From Bryum argenteum (Eukaryota; Streptophyta; Bryopsida; Bryales; Bryaceae), in assembly GCA_037043015.1 (NCBI GenBank), contig CM073326.1, positions 18,856,345 to 18,920,344 on the forward strand: 64,000 nucleotides of DNA. The letters run 5' to 3'. Within the stretch, counting starts at the first letter, position 1; each line of letters opens with the position of its first letter. Made by a program: the position numbers and the translations under genes. Below, one piece after another: positions 23,207 through 35,599 of the stretch. The notes under the pieces are model-generated. The model was not told the origin of the DNA and did no database searches. It was given only the letters and a program-made list of their open reading frames with translations.

Positions 23207-24448
23207 GAAGGACAATGCCTAATTCATGCTTACATAAATCTACAATTACATTATTGTTTTCAACATTATGCAAAGATTGTTTTAGAAAAATGTATTCTTG
23301 AGTTTTTGATGAAAATAGCTAGTAAGAATTTTCGATTTTTCATAGCATTCAACGCTGACTTCCAAATATAGTTTTCTACGTCTATTGGAAGGATAGGACC
23401 AATGACCTTTAGATAATCCACATCAATAAAGAGTTGGCTTTCAAGGTTCTATTTGTCTATATTGAAAGAATAGCTACATAAGTTCTTATTGAGAGTCATA
23501 TATGAAGTCTTTACCTAAAAGTATAAGGTATAGCTATTGGATTTTATCTTGCGTGATTGCTTGGATTAGCCATGTTATAACCTAATCGAGCTAAGTCCTT
23601 AGAATAAGATCCTTGAAAACCTCACATGTTTGTTTTTATGAAGTTATTGGAGGGCATGAACTTTTTCATAAATAGCAAGGTCATAACATATTGATACACC
23701 TACGTGGCATTGCCACGCTCACACATTTAATCTTATAATATTTATAAAACCAATACTTTGAAATTCAATATCTTGAGATTCAAGAACCCAATCCGCGATC
23801 CAATTGTTGTCCGCACTCCTTCAAAAGAACCTACTTCTAACGATATCTTGTGCACTTGAATCCATCTCACAATCTCTAAGATCATAATGATTGTCACTCA
23901 TACACTCACACATTCACACACTTATATATTCACTTACTCGCACACGCACAAAACAAACTAGACAGTACTTGGCTCAAAATAATAGTCAGACTCCTACAAC
24001 ACAGAATTAGGAATTTTTGCACTTGGGGGTAGAATCATGCACTTGCAAATGGATGGTTCAAAAAATCGCATTTAGTGAAATTAGGTGTACCATTTCATCC
24101 TTGAATGTCGTATCCTATTTTAATATCAAAATTCTAAAGAAACATTCATTTCTGGTAATTATTGAACCTCATGATTGGATGCAATGTATCTTGAAAATTT
24201 TCATGTGTAGCATTCATTTCCCAGATTTTAGACTCCTTCAAGTGGTATAAATGGCCAAGTTATCCAAAACTTTATCGCATCTTTGTAACAAAAAAGACAT
24301 GTAATGTATAAGAAATCTAATACTTCTAAAACTCCTTTAGTTAGCAACCATAATTTATGATTACCACTAAAATAAACTTACATTGCTAAAAGTACACCTT
24401 CTCTTCTCTAAATATCTATTTCTCCCTAATTTCTATACTAATAACGGT
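23207..24448. other. AT-rich intergenic DNA
   Basis: No coding exon recognised. A CACTCATACACTCACACATT-like simple-sequence tract lies near 23,896-23,945. Confidence 0.5.
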
Positions 24449-27400
24449 CTATATCATTTGAAGGCGTTCGTTATCTATGTATTCAACTTGCATTGCAATG
24501 TATGCTAGAAGGTGTGGTTTTGCAAAAGTTGGAATTTTCATGTTTCGCTCCGTTGAAACACCGTGTATTGGGATACAAAGTTGTTGCGGTTCTTTGGTTC
24601 TTGCATGTTGTGTTTCATCCACCCATGAATAAATCGATGCTTCTTTCTCCAGCCATCCATGTCTTTCACCCGATGGCTCCCACTTTGACTCCATGCAATT
24701 CGAATACCGTTGTTTATCAGGAACCGATGATATTTCTCGCAATCCCCTCCATTGCGGCCAATACCACACTACTTTCATTTTTGTTGCCCACCTTCTATGA
24801 CCAAATTCCAAAACTTTTCCAATATAAAACGGTACACCTGCTTGAACCTCCGTGGGATCCACCGTCAGCGCTACAAAGTGTCCAACCTTCACATCATCAT
24901 CTGGACTAAAATGGGTAAACGGAGCTTCTCCATTCTCTGGTGTAATTAGTACATGCGACTCTAGTATTGAAGTTCTACGTCTCGTTGGTGCTCTTGTCGC
25001 AGCCTCTTCTAATGGTCTCTCCCTACGAGGACCAAAATATTGCCTTCGTTTTGGATCAGGCATTGTTCTCATTATAAGATCCACCGTGCTCGTGTCCAAC
25101 GTTCCATCTTGATTTTCGATAGAAGTTGCAGGTGCATTTCTGGTTGCTCTATTTGGGCTTTGGTTGTCTTCTAGCCAAAAAGGGGCATTTGTTGCCGTGC
25201 TCCTATCTTGTTCAGGAAAGTGTTCCAAATAATCTGCCAACCACTTTGCTTGATCAATGGCTTCCAAGTTCTTCTCCACGTTTTGGAATCGTTCTACACA
25301 CTTCTCCTTGTAGGCCACAAAATCTTCTAATGCCCTCAATTCCCTTGCATCAGCTCCAAATACCTCAGCTAGCATTGGCTTCTCGGCTCTAGTAGGCATT
25401 GATCTCAAACATGGATGCCCATCCGCTGGTACCCAAGCATCCTTACTGAAAGTCTTAGACTGTACTCGAGGTATTCCACCCACCATGTAAAATCGCATGT
25501 AATGTAGGAAAGTTATGCCAGTCAAAGTATCGCCTCCTCTGAGCAAATGAGGAGTGATGAAAGACTTCCAATCTCTCACATTCTCTAAATGCCTCGCACT
25601 CACATACGCTTCGGTATACGAGGTTCCTCTCTCGACTAGTGATAGTAACTCCTTCATGGAATCAATGTCGCTCCTCTTCAATGTATTTGAAATGGTACTA
25701 AAACGTTGGTCTATATTTTCATGTGTGTGTCCAACCAATAGAAAACATAGCCCCACCTCTTGGAAAAACCCAAGACCCACTAGTGCTGCACACAAGGCGA
25801 ACATGTATATGTTCTTGTTCTCCCGAGACAGTCGTATTATCCGCTTGAATTCGTAAAGTTGGTGGCAACATTCCTTTCCTCCTCTTCACATCCGTAATAA
25901 CATGCATCAACGAGGTAACAACTTGATTGCTATTGTGCTTGTGGTGTGCATCGAGCCATACATCTGCATAAAGCCCAATCCCGTGCACAAGCACTCCGCA
26001 TAGGTGTGTTTTCACGAACCGCCATTCAATGTTTTTCACTGTTTGCTTCATCTTTGGCACCATTGTTGTATTTTGGTCCATCCCATCTACGATTATGCTC
26101 ATGAAAAGATCCGGAGTTATGATAGCTGACCTTTTGAAAATCCAATAATCTCGACGCTCTTCCATTTGACGGTTAATGTGTACCAAAAACAATTTTTGAT
26201 TTTACGCCTTGGCCGCCTCATTCGTTGTGGATTCCATGCCACATTTGTACTCCCAGCAATGAAAGCACTTTGAAAACCTTGAGAATGGTGGAATTTGCAC
26301 GTGGGGAAAGTCTGTCCTCCACATTTTGTGAAACGAACTTATTGATATTAGATGTCCGTCAACTAGCTTCTTCACCTCCTCATTCACATAATGAAAGACA
26401 TCAGTTTTTGTCGTATTCATTGGCAATAGTATCAAAGGCAGTATTGCATCATCTGATCTTCTCTTCACTTGTCGATGCGGTTGGGTACACCCCACTTCAT
26501 TGACAAACACCGCAAAACTTTCTCGTCTTTGCGAGATATCTTCCTTGCTCCTTCGCTTACCATTATTCCCATGTACGCCAGCTACCCTTCCATATAGTGA
26601 TCGTGCTTGCTTGAGTTGTTTGAAACGCCTTTGGGAGTATCCTAATGCTCGAGCATAGCATGCGTTGCATAGACGATGGCCATCCAGCTTGGTGTCAAAC
26701 TTTTCCTTCCGTTTGGTATTTGTTCGTGTGTAAAATGAATTCAGCATTTGCATAATCCATGTAGCTCTGCTCTCATACTTTTGTGCCCATGCCATGTACC
26801 GATTATCCAAAATTACTCTCTCGTTCACATGCTGCAAACAGTTTAATGTACAACCTCCTGTGACCTTCACGCCCGTGACGCTTTCAATTGTCACTTTTGT
26901 TTGCGCCGATTCCCCCTCTCCCGTACTCTTGTTGGTCGACTCCTCCGGTTTTGCATCGAATATTTTCTCCGAGGTCTACCTTCCACCAGTCCTTCCGCTT
27001 CAAATATACCTCCAACACTAGATTGTGACTCCGGTGTCACTGGTAGTGATCGTTCCCCGACACTGCTGCCCACTAGGTTGCTTTCAGACATTGGAATGGG
27101 CATTCCATGATTAAAGTCATCGTCAAAATCAAACGCAGATGTTCCCACATTTTGAAACGTAAATGGTTGTCTTTCCTCTAAACCAATGTTTCTTTGTGGC
27201 AATCCACTTCTTTTTCGCAAATTTGATGCCTTCCAACAAATGACCAAACCTACACATTGTTCAAGGCGTTCTCCAACAACTTCACCAACCCAAAGTGATC
27301 CTTGAAAAACTTCCGTTACACACACTGCAACCTCGTCCGGAGTTAATTTCAAATAATGTAATTCCATCCCCGGTTTGTAGGTTTGATCTACGAATCCTTG

Positions 27401-27601
27401 CCCCACCAATACGTCGTCCTCTACAAGAAGCTCTACAACTCCATCTCGCCTACTCAAGTTCTCTTGCTCTCCTAGAGTTTGTCTGTCAAAATCTGTTGCA
27501 AGACTACGTACAAGTCTTCTACCCACCGTATTTGTTCTTGCTGTGGGAGGTGCTACATTCTGATACCCAACAACCGGACTTCCAAAACCCAAATTCTCCA
27601 T
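24449..27601 (-). pseudogene. DUF7869-type transposase-like gene, broken
   Basis: Four minus-strand segments form one protein. 27601-26891 is an N-terminal region (MENLGFGSPVVGYQNV...). 26894-26202 contains LCNACYARALGYSQRR and CFHCWEYKCGMES, a cysteine-rich zinc-binding part. 26192-25800 contains SIIVDGMDQNTT, DVWLDAHHKHNSN and LRIQADN. 25804-24449 contains LLVGHTHENIDQRFSTIS and a long C-terminal region. D-G-M-D, Q-A-D-N and GHTHENIDQRFS are the acidic/His signature of the DUF7869 domain, seen in plant, algal and animal mobile elements. Breaks: a frame shift near 26,893, an in-frame TAA at 26,202 and a frame shift near 25,803. No terminal repeats were identified. Confidence 0.75.
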
Positions 27602-28244
27602 TTTTATCTACCTACAATAAACCCACAAACACTATGTCATTCATAATGTAAAGCTTAGAAATCTCAAGGTAAGCATTGTTTTTCAAACCCTACTAACAAT
27701 GTCCAAATCATCAAGTTCACTTGATTTTGAACTACAAATTGATGTAATATCTATGAGATCCTAGTTGGAAACTTTGGATGACAAGCTCAAATCCAGTACT
27801 TAAGAGACCTGAAACTTTTTCATAGCATTCAATGTTGGGAGATTAGAACTAGGTTGGACTCCAAATCAAGTGTAGGTTTTTTGCTACAAGTTACAAAGTT
27901 GAAGAAGATCATATGAACGTATAGCATGCAATAATATGAAGGTAGCTCTATTTTGAGAGACTTAAAACATGAGGTTTGTTTTACAATTGGAAGCCAATTA
28001 AATTCCAAATCCCGAGAAGGGTGTTACACATGCCACAATCTTTGAAAATAAACTAGTAAATTTTGTATAGTGTATGACATGCACTCTATATGTCTCGCAT
28101 ATGGAAAATCATTATGTGGTAAGAGATAGAATTACATATTTGCCAAGATCTTTGATTCTAAGCATAAATTATTATTAGTAAAATATGTGCATGCCCCTTG
28201 TACCTCAAAGCTTGTATTCATGTATGGAAATTTATAAAGAAAAC
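27602..28244. other. AT-rich DNA 5' of the DUF7869 relic
   Basis: No gene or repeat structure seen. Confidence 0.45.
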
Positions 28245-28493
28245 CACTAGAACGCTACTAGGGATTTGCAAGATTTTTTGAAAATGTTGTCCAAGCGAAA
28301 CAACGTCTTGGTACTTGCTCTAACAATTTTTTCAATTCTAAATACTTGAAATTGTAAACAACGTTTCTCATCAATACAATAACTTTCCTTATTTTTGTAA
28401 GAACATTACAAAAGCAAGACCTAGGACATTCCTTTACTTGCGTAGCGTATGACAAAAAAACGTTGAGGATCCCATTTTAGTTTTTGGTAGTGT
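28245..28493. mobile_element. CACTA-like MITE, about 250 bp, degenerate
   Basis: It begins CACTAGAACGCTAC and ends TTTTTGGTAGTG. Internal blocks (ACAACGT, AAACGTT, GTTCTTA-like) resemble the two MITEs in the TPR gene. No clean 3-bp duplication. Confidence 0.45.
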
Positions 28494-28766
28494 AAAAATG
28501 TATATTTTGGTTTGATAACACAAATAAGAGTAGATTATCAAAAGATTTCGTCTCCATGATTTTAATTCACTATAAAATGTCATATTTATGGAAATTCTAT
28601 TTTATTTCTAAAAAACCGAAAATCGTCGAAGGTGCTATTAATATTGTGCCACCGGCGCTCCCAAAAAATTTCAAGTCAATTGTGAGCTAAAAAATCCTCC
28701 CACCGTCTTTCGAGGAATTAATAACAACACAACGAGTTGAAAAGATCGACGAAAATAATGTTGGAG

Positions 28767-28889
28767 GATGAAAACAGCGCTGCTGGATGAAAAAAGCGCT
28801 GCTGGATGAAAACAGTGCTGCTGGATGAAAACAGCGCTGCTGGATGAAAACAGTGCTGCTAGATGAAAACAGCGCTGCTGGATGAAAAC
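28767..28889. repeat. 19-bp tandem repeat, about 6.5 copies
   Basis: The unit GATGAAAACAGCGCTGCTG is repeated head to tail with few substitutions (AGCGCT/AGTGCT, GGATG/AGATG). Confidence 0.9.
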
Positions 28890-30430
28890 AATTGGATGAC
28901 TGTTTTGAGAAAAACAGACTGGGAGCAGAGTTTAGGAAAATAAAAACTTCCTAACTAAAAACCTTCATAACTTCCTCATTTTAACTCCGATTTTGATCAT
29001 TTTTGTGTCTCACCTTACTAATTTTCCTACATCTACACAATGAACAAGTAAAAATTAAATTTCGCCTTCAAGCACCAGCCTTCTACGAGCGCTTCCGGAT
29101 CTGGTCCAACAAGAACAACACCGGCGAGCTCGAGATGTCACGACTTCCTACACCTTGTCCGTCGCCGCACCATCACTCTTCTTCGCAGGATCGCCTCACA
29201 AACCCCGCGCACCTCAACAACGACTTCTCTTCCGGCTTCAATCCGACCGACCACATACACGCCAAAGATCACATCGAACAACGTCGATCCACGAGTCACA
29301 TTATCTGTCGCGGCAATTGCACCTTCGGGAAGAAATCGAGAGCGATGAAGAGCCAAAAAAAGATCGGTAGGCGGAATAGCAGGACTCCAGATATAAGAAC
29401 CACAACGAGAGAGCGACTCCAGGCTGCACGAGCATGAGAGATTGAAATACGCAAAACACACGACTCAGAAGCGATCGCTCTTTTCTCCAGCCGTCCCTTC
29501 CATCGAGAACCGGCCGGCAAATGCACGAGATGATTGCACCAACCTTGCAAAGCACTAATTTGTCACACATCAGAATGAACCGCCATCATTCGCGTTCATC
29601 ATTTGCGAAAAGTACGCGCGCGGAGGAGCTGCGAGAATGTGATGCGTGATCCGGTGACAAGAAGACACCGTCGACAAGGCTGCCGCAAAGCTCCTTGAAC
29701 TTCTACCGATCACAGAAACAGAGAACTAAATGGAAACTAAATTGAAACTACAATTGAAACTAACATGCTAAGAAGGGAGGATTTTCTTCCTTATATCTTC
29801 AAATTTAGAGACCCGGTCACCTCAATCAGTGAGGCGGCCGGCAGAATTATTACAGAAGAAGAATCATGGAAATTAGTGCGGTCGCCGGCCCGTATAGTGT
29901 GGGCGGATGTTAAATAGTGTAACCGGCCCGTATAGTGTGGGCGGAGGTTGAATAGTGCGGCCAGGGATTAGTGTGGCCAAGAATTAGTGTGACCAAGAGG
30001 GAATTAGTATGGGCTGCGCACAGTTAGTGAGGTCTGTAGAAATAGTGTGGATAGGGAAACTTAAACGTAACCTATCTAATAAATACTGCAGCAAGGAATT
30101 AGAGTGGCTGCACTTACAAAATAGACTATATAAACATAAATAAGAGCTTTGAGCACTCTAAAAATTAGATGAGGTATTATATTGCAACGATTCGGCCTAA
30201 TTAGGCTAGAAATTAGGTAGTTATCTCAATTATTTTCATATACACTCTAAATACGCACGATTTAGCAATTAAAGGCTATTGAGCCGTTTAAGCGGCTCAC
30301 ATCAATATCATCAAATTTGAGTAAATTAGAGCCATACAGACTTGGGAATCTCACAGCATAAGTAAACTAAAATTTGAAATAAACGGTTGCTTTAAGTATC
30401 TTATAAATACTACATGTATGTTATTTATCC
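28890..30430. other. No gene supported; GC-richer segment with short repeats
   Basis: Overlapping open frames on both strands (29,003-29,570) show no recognisable domain. At about 29,885-29,990 the phrase CCGGCCCGTATAGTGTGGGC occurs twice, followed by degenerate GAATTAGTGTGGCCA units. It may be decayed retroelement sequence. Confidence 0.4.
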
Positions 30431-30669
30431 ATACTATATAACATGAAGATGCAACTTCCCAACGCAAATACTAGAGCAAACCATAAAAAGTACAAGAAAA
30501 TAGAAAAAGAAAAGAAAACAACAAAAACTGAGAAGAAAGAAAGAAAAAGAAAAAAAAAAGGAAAAGAAAAAAAAAATTCAAAAAGTAATAAGCAATGGTT
30601 TCAAATAACTTCAAAATATTCTTGTAAAGTTAGTTTTTTTTTTAAATTAAAAAAAAAATTAAAAAAACT

Positions 30670-30940
30670 GCCGCCAGACAGCCCTGTTTGGCCGCCCAGC
30701 GGCAGCCTACCCTCCGCACGCGCGGAGGGGTGGGCTCTGCAAGGGGCAGGCTGGCCGCCTGGCCGGCTGGCTGGCCCCCGTCTGGCAGCCCTAGCCGTCG
30801 GGGCAGGTTCGCAGCCTGGCCGCCGGAGCAGGTTGGCAGCCTGGCCGCCGGGGCAGGCTAGCGGCCTCACCGCCTCGCCGCCGGGCCCCTTGGCAAGGTA
30901 GGGTCGCCTCCCTTGCGGCAGCGGCGAGGCGGCACGGGGA
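30670..30940. repeat. GC-rich low-complexity block
   Basis: In AT-rich surroundings, units such as GCAGCCTGGCCGCCGGGGCA repeat imperfectly. It follows a lysine-codon-rich A tract (30,470-30,580) and ends in a TATA-like motif. Confidence 0.6.
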
Positions 30941-30943
30941 GGG

Positions 30944-30951
30944 TATAAGTA
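30944..30951 (+). promoter_or_regulatory. Candidate TATA box
   Basis: TATAAGTA follows the GC-rich block. The next 400 bases have several AGGGTTTCATTGCAAA-like leader repeats (near 31,066, 31,135, 31,249 and 31,384). It could serve the gene starting at 31,845. Confidence 0.3.
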
Positions 30952-31844
30952 CCCCTACCCATATTTTATTTTCATGAGTTGAAAATTCTCAAATACCTTG
31001 AAGGTGAGATTTTTTTGAAACAAGAAAAAATGATCACCATTACAACCTTTTATACCAAACAAATTAGGGTTTCGTTGTTAAGAATCTACATTTTACATGA
31101 TTTCACAAGTTCATGTAAATTTTCTTTTGCAATGCTAGGGTTTCATTGCAAATTCATGTTTTTGTAGTTTTAGGGTTTTGTATTTTATTTTAGTTTTTTG
31201 GTTGTTACATTGTTTTTAGTGTTTGTATAAATTGTTCATGGGATACTAGGGTTTCATTGCAAATTTATTTTGAAGCTTTAAGAATTTACATTGTTTATTT
31301 ATTTATTTATTTATTTTTTATTTTTTTTCTTCCATATTGTTATGTGGTTTTACGGGTTATTAGATTAAAGCTTTATGTAACCCATGAGTTTCATTGCAAA
31401 ATCATTCTTTGAATTTATTTGTGATGGTTTGTACCCTTGAGGTTTTTTGTAATTTGTGGATTTTTGTGGGTATAGATCTTTTTTATATTTTTTATAGTTT
31501 TAATATTTGATTTTCCAAAATCTACAAAAAAAAATTCAGTTAACTCAAAAGTTATATGTGTTTGTGAAATCATTCTTTCTTACAACATTGTTGAATTCTA
31601 TCCTACAAACTTAATTTTTTTTTCTTTTTTTTAATTTTTAAATTACTTTTACAAAAAACCAATGTAAAAATACAAACTTTTATTTTTTTCATTTTATTCA
31701 CTTTTAAAATAATAAATACTCATAAATATATTACATTGATGAATGTAAATTATCACATGATAGTTTATTACTTAAGAACTTCTATTCATTTTATATACAT
31801 ATACTGATTATCGTTTGTTTATTAGATACTTCTGCACACTAAAC

Positions 31845-33484
31845 ATGGCACCTCAAAGTCAATGGAGTGAGCACGGGTGGATGATATTGGCTCCCAATAA
31901 GGACCAAGCTCGATTATGGATTTCAGACTACCCGTTGGTACGGGGTCAGGAAATTTGTGCAATCGGCAAGGACGTCGGGCAGATTGAACAAATTGTAGCA
32001 ATTCCAGAGGGGTTGGTTCAAGTGAAAGTCCGAACTCGTGCACATGTAGCGACCCTGTACAAGATTGAGAAGGGGAATATGTTGGCAGAAATTCCCAATT
32101 TGTTGTTTGAAGCTGCAAAACCGCTCCGAACATTGCGCTCTTTAGCATCTTTTTGGAAAGGTTTTGAGAAGATGTGAGGATGGAACATCTCACGCCATTG
32201 TGAAAGCTAGGCAATGCAATCCTCAGGAGGTTTTAGAAATGAGAAATCGGTATATTCAAGAGAGAAGGGATATAATCGAGCAGCAAGAACGAGCTAATGT
32301 AGCAGATTTCATAGTGTCAGGAGCGGCATCACATGGACCTCACACTAGTCCTGATCGATCATATGCAGATGTGGTCAGTAATAGAGCAAGGGATGATATT
32401 CCATCACAAACAGAGCATGTCACACATCCGGTCCTGCAGACAGAGCCAGTAGACGCACCTTCTTCACAAACACAACCTCCAAGTGCGACAAGACGAACAC
32501 CTACACAGAGGGCTACTGAAGTAGGTCCGTCTACTAGCGTGAGGAGGGCGAGAAGTGCAGCACATGCTTCTACTGAAAGTCCAGCATCCACATCACGTGT
32601 ACCTAATGTTGCAGTATCGAGGGGATACAGTTCAGGTGGAGGAGGAATATCACGAGGGCGACCTGAAAGTTCTGAAATTGGTACACATGGTGGAGCTCCA
32701 GTTAGAGCAGAAGTTCGAAGTGATCATAATATTACTACTCATACGAGTATTAATATTTCAAGGAGTGGAAGACTAGCTACATCAGTAGCACCAACTCAGA
32801 CTGGCAGCGGATCGACTAGAGGACGTGGAAGAAGACCATCCATATCAAGAGCTCCACAAACTCAAACACCTGCAGCTAGAGTGCAAGCACGCGTTGTACA
32901 ACAAAACACAGCAATAAGGGAAAATCCCAGAGCAGAGCAAGAGGGCGGGGGATCAGAAGATTTGGACAACCCTTCATCCGATGAAGAAGAACCAAGAGAA
33001 GTGGAGAAAAATACTAAAGGCCCTATAGTTGCATTTCCAACAGAGGAGGAATTTAAAGCTGGATATGTGTGGGGATGGAGGCGGTGTTTAAGATTCGCAC
33101 GGAGAATGTACGACGTGCAGTTAGTGCAGAAACTAACCATCGGGCATTGTCAAAGAAGCGTGTGGCTGAGATATATGAGCGGCTACGGGGAGATGATGAG
33201 GATCTCGTGTCCCCCATTACACTTTGGCCAGTTGCATTTCTTGAAAAGAGAGTGGATGGTGATGGCAATATAGTAGGAAAAAGAGGTTCCATTCATGAAG
33301 GAGGATACAGTGAACCATTTCAAAACCGTATTTGAGAAGTATCAAAGGCAACAGGACAATACAATGGGCATTTTAAAAACGGAGTGGTTACGAAATGCAA
33401 TAATATGGGAACCGATGGATGGGAAACACATCATAGAAGCATGCAAGTTTGCAAAACAACAATTGGCTGCCCAAAGACTATCTC
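31845..33484 (+). pseudogene. Broken gene with a ParB-like segment, cut by a MULE derivative
   Basis: It starts MAPQSQWSEHGWMILAPNK. The frame changes near 32,165, where CEDGTSHAIVKARQ resumes. A coiled basic stretch and a Ser/Thr/Arg-rich low-complexity region (32,330-33,000) follow. The frame changes again near 33,070 (KIRTENVRRAVSAETNH) and near 33,330 (FEKYQRQQDNTMGILKTEW). The last piece reads WEPMDGKHIIEACKFAKQQ. The DGKHIIEA core has the shape of the ParB/sulfiredoxin motif (D/E-G-x-H/R-x-x-x-A); this is an inference from one short motif. The reading is lost where the 588-bp element begins at 33,485. The upstream AT-rich leader starts near 30,950. Confidence 0.5.
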
Positions 33485-34072
33485 GGACGTTGCTACCGTG
33501 TGAGCGTTGAGCGGTGAGCGGTGAGCGGTGAGCGGTAAGTTTTCAAATTTTTAGGACCGAGTTTGTATTTTTAGCAAAAAAAAATCTAAAAATAGATAAA
33601 TTTTTGGTATTACAGAATCATTTTTGAATATTCACAGGAATATTCGAATATTCTTGACTTATTACCGTGGATTTATTGACCCAAACCCGTGGAAATAAGG
33701 CTTACATTCTCTGAATTAGGTTGGATTTGATCTACAAAACTCGACAGTAAATCACACTTTGAAAATGACAAGACGTTCCCAAGGTAATATTTCTAAGTGA
33801 ATAGTACTCCAAGTTAGACAAATTGGCAAGGTTTGTTGTACATGTAGGTATTGATATAATTAATTTTAATAAGTTGTGAAACAATATCACATACAATGTG
33901 GAGCACCTAATCATAGGACTAACATATAGCGTATGTAGATGCGGAGATTCAATCCAAACTAATCTGTAGCATGGTCTAGGATTCATGGTCTAGCATCCAA
34001 AAAGTTTCGAAAAATTTGCTCACCGCTGGTTTAAAATCTGCTCATCGCTCACTGCTCGCACAACTGCAATCC
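33485..34072. mobile_element. 588-bp non-autonomous MULE derivative
   Basis: The left end GGACGTTGCTACCGTGTGAG is followed by GAGCGGT heptamers. The first approx. 490 bases match the left end of the 14.2-kb element (36,998 onward) through GCATGGTCTAGGATTC. The last approx. 100 bases are a right end with inverted heptamers (CTCACCGCT, CTCATCGCTCACTGCTCGCA) ending GCAATCC. It is thus an internal-deletion copy. No clean target duplication is left. Confidence 0.8.
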
Positions 34073-34267
34073 TGACACTATACCTCCGCTAGTTTCTAGC
34101 TAGTTACTAGTGCCTTGAAGATACTTGACATAATATCCCCCCACATGGGCTTTGAGGTACCCATACAACAAGGTCCAAGGACCCCGCACAATAGTTGGGT
34201 GGACTATAGTGGTGAGCACATGCCGGCATGGGGAATAAAACCCACGAACTCCTTTTTGTGGACTATG

Positions 34268-34342
34268 AGCCCTAACCAAAAGTAGTTACAAAATATGTAA
34301 AGAAACATGCAATCGCTACTTTTGGTAACTACATTTGGGCAT
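34268..34342. repeat. Imperfect hairpin
   Basis: GCCCTAACCAAAAGTAGTTA pairs with TAACTACATTTGGGC and GCTACTTTTGGTAAC downstream. Possibly a MITE remnant. Confidence 0.45.
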
Positions 34343-34523
34343 GAGGTAGAAGAAGGTCGATTTTGATAGTTTAAACACTTTTGTATCTAGGATCTTTAGA
34401 AGTTAAGCATTGCGAAACACTCCAAAAAGTCTCTAACATGGTCAACTTTAAATATCTTATGAATACCTTATAACTTCCAAAGTTTGATTACTTTCTTTGA
34501 ACTAAGACATCACTCTCACCATT

Positions 34524-35083
34524 AACCCCTAGAGGTCAAGAAACGTTGATCATACATTTTGTTATTTGAGTAGCTTAGATGAAGGGGTTTAAATTAGTAT
34601 TTTTTGCCTAAGAATTTTACTAAACTTTTCCTAGTATACTACAAGGTGAGTGTGTGGAAATTTGCAAATTCAAATTCTAAACTCAAAATTTTCTAATGTA
34701 AAATTAAACTTTCAAGTTCAAATAGGGCAACAAAAAAGAAATGGTTGTTCCAAAGTTGGCTACCAATGATACTACTACTCAAATTTAAAATTATCTAGGT
34801 TGAAGCTCTTACCAATTTTCAAGGGCAACCTTCAAATCTAGAAGAGCTTCAAATTTGCAAAAAACTTGTCACATCAACTTTGAACATTATAATCTCACAA
34901 TTGATACAGATCCAAAGGTTGAAAATAGTACCTAGTGCAAGTAGCCATATTGAACATCTTATCGATGGAAATACCAAAATAGTGAAAATTACTAAACTAT
35001 ACATGAACCTACAAAAAGTGGACAAAAATTGCACTTTTGGATTTCGAAGGCTCAGAATACGCTTGGACCTTTAGAGGTTAAGT
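34524..35083. mobile_element. TTAA-flanked MITE copy 3 (inverted relative to copy 1)
   Basis: The left end TTAACCCCTAGAGGTCAAG and right end TTGGACCTTTAGAGGTTAA are inverted repeats with TTAA at both borders. The interior (GATGAAGGGGTTTAAA, TACTACAAGGTG) matches copy 1 in reverse orientation. No coding capacity. Confidence 0.65.
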
Positions 35084-35408
35084 ACGCTCATATCAAGATC
35101 TTGTGATTGGATTAGCAATTGTGTAAAATAGCGTTTGGCTAGTACCATGCCCCGAAAATTTCGGTGCCGAAACGGGATAGGGGAGGTGCAGGGCAGTCTT
35201 GGGGAGGTGCCGAGTGCAGTGTGCAGCGCGCCAGTGCGGCTCGAGCGGTCGCGGAGGATGAGCTTCGCCGGAGGGTGAGATTCGCTGGAGGATGCCGCCG
35301 TTCCCGGTCGCGCCCGATGGGCCGCTTGCCGAAGAAGGAATACGAGCACCTCGGACCTTGAATGAGCTCTTGATATTGAGTTTATCCTGCTCGCATGGTC
35401 TTGGGTTT

Positions 35409-35577
35409 TGCAGGTGGAAGTTGCCATCGGAGAACATGAAGAAATGGCGAGAAGGGTAGGAGATGAGCTCACCATTCTGGAGGCAGGCACGCAGAGCTCG
35501 GAGGTCGTGCTGAACGCAGTAAGTAGATTAAATTCCGAATTCAGCCTTTGTATCGAGGTCAACAGCATGCTGGCGGT
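35409..35577 (+). CDS. Possible exons of an unknown gene
   Basis: After TTTTGCAG the text reads VEVAIGEHEEMARRVGDEL and TILEAGTQSSEVVLNA, then a GTAAGT. A second piece, SRLNSEFSLCIEVNSMLA, ends before GTGAGT. The splice-like borders and coiled-coil-like composition suggest real exons, but no partner exons or family were recognised. Confidence 0.25.
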
Positions 35578-35599
35578 GAGTCTATGCAGACGTCTGTAG

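Noticed and set aside
28767-28889. CRISPR-like array
   Set aside because: The 19-bp units are contiguous without spacers; a simple tandem repeat in a plant genome.
30443-30901. 152-codon plus-strand frame
   Set aside because: Lysine-rich A tract followed by GC-rich low-complexity repeat; composition artefact.
31066-31400. Telomere-like AGGGTTT motifs
   Set aside because: They are spaced, embedded in longer leader repeats and not in tandem TTTAGGG arrays.
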